The notes under the pieces were generated by a model. The model made no database searches. It was not told the origin of the DNA and worked only from the letters and a program-made list of their open reading frames with translations. A stretch of 5,561 bases of DNA from DASPXK01 sp035637315. Its GTDB lineage: Bacteria > Chloroflexota > UBA6077 > JACCZL01. Made by a program: the position numbers and the translations under genes. The stretch covers positions 1 to 5,561 of the forward strand of contig DASPXK010000421.1 in assembly GCA_035637315.1 (NCBI GenBank), written 5' to 3'. This document shows positions 4,605 to 5,561 of the stretch, in pieces (positions within the stretch are counted from its first letter, which is position 1; every line of letters starts with the position of its first letter).

Positions 4605-5561
4605 ATGCGCCAGTTCGCTCGCGACTACGACCACTGCTTTCTCGGAAACGGCACCGATGGAGTGCTGGTCGGCTATACGGGCGCGATGGTGCCGGAGCGG
4701 GTGAACGCGCCCGAGCGATGTGTCTGGTACAAGAGCGATCGCTACCACCCGCCTGAGCGGCCCGCCCGGCCCGTGCCGCATCGGCACTACCGCAAAGAGG
4801 TCACCCGCGTGCCGCGGCCCGACGACGCCTGGTTCGAGCTGGCGCCCCTGGGTCGGTCCTGGTACGAGCTGCTCGACGAGGACAGCCGCGCCTGTGAGGT
4901 AGTCTCCTCGACCCAGGAGCTCGACCCGCTGATCGCCGTGCTCAGGTCCGCAGTTCGCTACCCGAGCGCGGCCGCGCGTGTCACCACGTTCTTGCACGCC
5001 CACCTCCCCCTGCTCGTCGTCCGCTGCCGATTCGACCGAGAGGTCCACTTGCGGGCGTGCCTCTCGCCAGGTCCGTGGGCTCCGTCCGAGGATGAGCCCG
5101 ACCCATTCACCGAGCTGGCATTCGAGCCCGGCGAGGTGGCCCGCGCGCGGTACCGACTTGGATCGCTCGCTGGCGAGCAGGCGCTCTGGCTGGACGCGCC
5201 CAGCGAGCTGAGCCACCTCACCGGGCGCACCCTCTGCGTGGAGCTGCCGGCAAGCCACTCTGCTTCACGCCATCGTGGACCAGCGCGATCGCGTCACATT
5301 GGCCCAGGTTGTGAGACACGCTCAGGCTGTCGGCTTCGACGGGCTCCTCTCGGAGCACTGCTCCACCTGGCGTGCGTATCGGGCTCGCTCGTCGGTCACC
5401 TGCCAGACCACGATCTGCAGCGGCTGCACGACGCGGGTCTCAGCCTCTTCCGCGCGATCCAGAGCCCCGAATCGGGCGGTATCCCGGTCGGACTGCTCCG
5501 CCAGACCTGGTCGTCCCATCTTTTCTGGGACTCGTATTTCCCGACTCGCGCGCTGCTCGAG
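4605..5561 (+). CDS. GH65-like glycoside hydrolase/phosphorylase, N-terminal part, with two compensating frameshifts
   Basis: An open frame of 319 codons runs off the right edge. The N-terminus is a beta-rich domain with FLGNGTDGVLVG (12-23). The visible end carries DLQRLHDAGLSLFRAIQ and then FWDSYF (307-312), resembling the start of the (alpha/alpha)6 barrel of GH65-like maltose or kojibiose phosphorylases and related six-hairpin glycosidases. The expected role is cleavage or phosphorolysis of an alpha-glycoside. The catalytic Glu region should lie beyond the window. Residues about 216-265 look scrambled in this frame, while the +1 frame gives a family-like sequence there. The start ATG at 4605 is the first possible one after the palindrome, and no good ribosome site is visible. 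The gene may share a transcript with the dehydrogenase. Family assignment is moderate; whether the gene is intact is uncertain. Confidence 0.75.
   Translation, partial: MRQFARDYDHCFLGNGTDGVLVGYTGAMVPERVNAPERCVWYKSDRYHPPERPARPVPHRHYRKEVTRVPRPDDAWFELAPLGRSWYELLDEDSRACEVVSSTQELDPLIAVLRSAVRYPSAAARVTTFLHAHLPLLVVRCRFDREVHLRACLSPGPWAPSEDEPDPFTELAFEPGEVARARYRLGSLAGEQALWLDAPSELSHLTGRTLCVELPASHSASRHRGPARSRHIGPGCETRSGCRLRRAPLGALLHLACVSGSLVGHLPDHDLQRLHDAGLSLFRAIQSPESGGIPVGLLRQTWSSHLFWDSYFPTRALLE
5251..5400 (+). other. Out-of-frame segment within the GH65-like gene (probable +1 then -1 indels)
   Basis: From about 5251 to 5400 the frame starting at 5269 reads AIVDQRDRVTLAQVV, then VGFDGLLSEHCSTWRAY, then RARSSVT. 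This matches the expected linker and helix of the family. The original frame reads an Arg/Gly/Ser-rich stretch instead. Family-like sequence returns to the original frame at CTG (5400-5402) as LPDHDLQRL. One extra base near 5245-5260 and one missing base near 5400 would explain this. No stop codon is introduced in the original frame. It may be a sequencing error or a true double mutation. Confidence 0.7.

Noticed and set aside
3693..5258. A 521-codon open frame on the minus strand
   Set aside because: It runs antisense to the SDR gene with its full set of catalytic motifs and to the GH65-like gene. Its translation is low-complexity and matches no family; long antisense frames are common in GC-rich DNA.

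Overview
The window is GC-rich bacterial DNA with dense short genes on both strands and intergenic gaps full of short repeats. Three things suggest a Chloroflexota-like (Thermomicrobia/Sphaerobacter-type) or similar environmental lineage: the high GC content, the heptanucleotide tandem repeats, and the C-rich/G-rich palindromic repeats. This placement is an inference with low to moderate confidence, because no rRNA or marker gene is present.

Layout, left to right. Positions 1-140 hold no gene but contain two facing heptamer arrays. A benzoate-CoA ligase family gene (141-1733, minus) and a flavin prenyltransferase ubiX (1850-2425, minus) probably form one leftward unit, ubiX first. They are separated by a second pair of facing heptamer arrays. 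A third heptamer array lies inside the first codons of the ligase gene. The 290-bp gap 2426-2715 separates ubiX from a divergent small gene (2716-3024, plus) and holds weak promoter candidates for both directions. That small basic protein has an AT-hook-like tail. It converges on a flavin reductase gene (3095-3613, minus), with a perfect hairpin between the two stops. The 199-bp divergent gap 3614-3812 carries a C-rich/G-rich palindrome. A short-chain dehydrogenase follows (3813-4526, plus). A perfect 54-bp palindrome related to the previous one comes next, then the 5' part of a GH65-like glycosidase/phosphorylase gene (4605 to beyond the window end, plus). That last gene shows a pair of compensating frameshifts.

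How the genes may work together (inference). UbiX makes prenylated FMN for UbiD-type (de)carboxylases. Next to a benzoate-CoA ligase this suggests aromatic-acid metabolism, with ring carboxylation or decarboxylation coupled to CoA activation; no ubiD is in the window. The flavin reductase could supply reduced flavin to a monooxygenase encoded elsewhere. The dehydrogenase and the glycosidase have no clear link to this theme.

The most unusual content is the repeat system. Three sequence-distinct 7-bp tandem repeats all fit GGA-NNN-A. They occur as inverted pairs around cores of about 50 bp, supply the stop codons of two genes, and encode the N-terminus of one of them.
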